Shown here: positions 6,626 through 6,835 of the stretch, one piece after another
Layout of the letters: every line of letters starts with the position of its first letter
Position numbering within the stretch: position 1 is the stretch's first letter
Origin: an uncultured Bacilli bacterium
GTDB lineage: Bacteria; Bacillota_I; Bacilli_A; RF39; UBA660
DNA: 6,835 nt
Reading direction: 5' to 3'
Assembly (NCBI GenBank): GCA_948801035.1
Contig: CAQHJP010000030.1
Location: forward strand, 1 to 6,835
Notes under the pieces: model-generated
Seen by the model: only the letters and a program-made list of their open reading frames with translations
Databases searched by the model: none
Told to the model about the DNA's origin: nothing
Program-made: the position numbers and the translations under genes

Positions 6626-6658
6626 AAAAAAACATTGTATACATTATTTTACAATGCT
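6626..6658 (-). terminator. Rho-independent terminator after recO
   Basis: AGCATTGTA (6658 to 6650) pairs with TACAATGTT (6639 to 6631) over nine positions with one G-T wobble, a 10-base loop and a seven-base T-tract (6632 to 6626, whose first bases also close the stem). The recO TAA stop (6651-6649) is at the inner edge of the 5' arm, so the hairpin covers the end of the gene. Confidence 0.7.
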
Positions 6659-6835
6659 AGTTTATTTAAATTATTAATAAAATTCTTACTTTTCAAATAA
6701 ATTCCTGTATATTTTAAGTAATATTCATTTAAAAAAGAGTTAATTTCATTTTTTACTTTTTCACTTATATCTAATTTATTAATTTTAGATATATCAACAT
6801 AATAAAACATACGAATTAGTTTCATAGTCTTTTCA
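6649..6835 (-). CDS. recO: DNA repair protein RecO, C-terminal end only
   Basis: RecO helps load RecA on gapped single-stranded DNA together with RecR (and RecF), and anneals strands. Only the last 61 residues are in the window; the gene enters from the right edge. They show the family's C-terminal pattern: a helical segment KLIRMFYYVDISKI, then a helix ending in EYYLKYTGIYLKSKNFINNL. The G-(I/V)-x-LKS-(R/K)-x-F motif near the C-terminus is typical of Bacillota RecO. The zinc-finger and N-terminal OB-fold regions lie outside and cannot be checked. The stop is TAA, folded into the following terminator, so recO is not cotranscribed with ppaC except by readthrough. Confidence 0.8.
   Translation of the reverse strand, partial: EKTMKLIRMFYYVDISKINKLDISEKVKNEINSFLNEYYLKYTGIYLKSKNFINNLNKLAL

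Noticed and set aside
1..6835. Mycoplasma-type code with UGA as tryptophan
   Set aside because: Tryptophans in PBP, SOD and the DUF2624-like protein use TGG and no in-frame TGA was met in the PBP read-through. The window has no TGA stop either, so the standard bacterial code is favoured but not proven.
1..6835. Mobile element, CRISPR array, tRNA/rRNA, riboswitch or defence system
   Set aside because: All gaps are under 100 bp and are explained by promoters, ribosome sites and terminators; no long direct or terminal repeats, transposase motifs or structured leaders are seen.

Overview
The window is very AT-rich, has short intergenic gaps, strong Shine-Dalgarno sequences (AAGGGAGG, AAGGAGA, AGGTGAT) and TAA/TAG stops. 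Every tryptophan codon I checked is TGG, with no in-frame TGA. Protein families point to a low-GC Bacillota: a streptococcal/bacillar class B PBP, a SpoIIP-type amidase, a CBS-DRTGG family II pyrophosphatase, endonuclease IV, and a small protein resembling Bacillus YqfT. A walled, reduced-genome Bacilli lineage (RF39/Erysipelotrichia-like gut bacterium) is my best inference; the species cannot be named from this stretch.

Layout, left to right. All genes are on the minus strand except one. Positions 1-1872 hold a class B penicillin-binding protein whose C-terminus is cut by the left edge. It overlaps the end of a superoxide dismutase gene (1853-2455), so the two probably form a sod-pbp transcript starting in the short gap 2456-2534. 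From the same gap the only plus-strand gene (2535-2792, small DUF2624-like protein) is transcribed divergently, and it runs 26 bp into the end of the convergent endonuclease IV gene (2767-3642). Next comes an overlapping pair: a SpoIIP-like cell-wall amidase (4014-4871) followed by a small one-pass membrane protein of unknown function (3710-4042). Then a 540-residue CBS/DRTGG-regulated inorganic pyrophosphatase (4945-6567), and at the right edge the C-terminal end of RecO (6649-6835).

Four minus-strand transcription units can be read from signals: recO ending at a hairpin near 6626-6658; ppaC with a TTGACT-17-TATAAA promoter and a hairpin terminator at 4932-4965; spoIIP plus the small membrane gene, from an extended -10 promoter to a terminator at 3671-3699; and nfo, with a TATAAT box just after that terminator. 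The sod-pbp pair follows. Functionally this is housekeeping: cell-wall synthesis and remodelling (PBP, SpoIIP), DNA repair (RecO, Nfo), oxidant defence (SOD) and phosphate metabolism (PpaC). I found no mobile element, CRISPR array, tRNA/rRNA or obviously new multi-gene system. The points most worth a second look are the SpoIIP/small-membrane-protein pair, the Trp-poor SOD active site, the Ca-loop-like motif beside the PBP KTG motif, and the stop codons folded into terminator hairpins.
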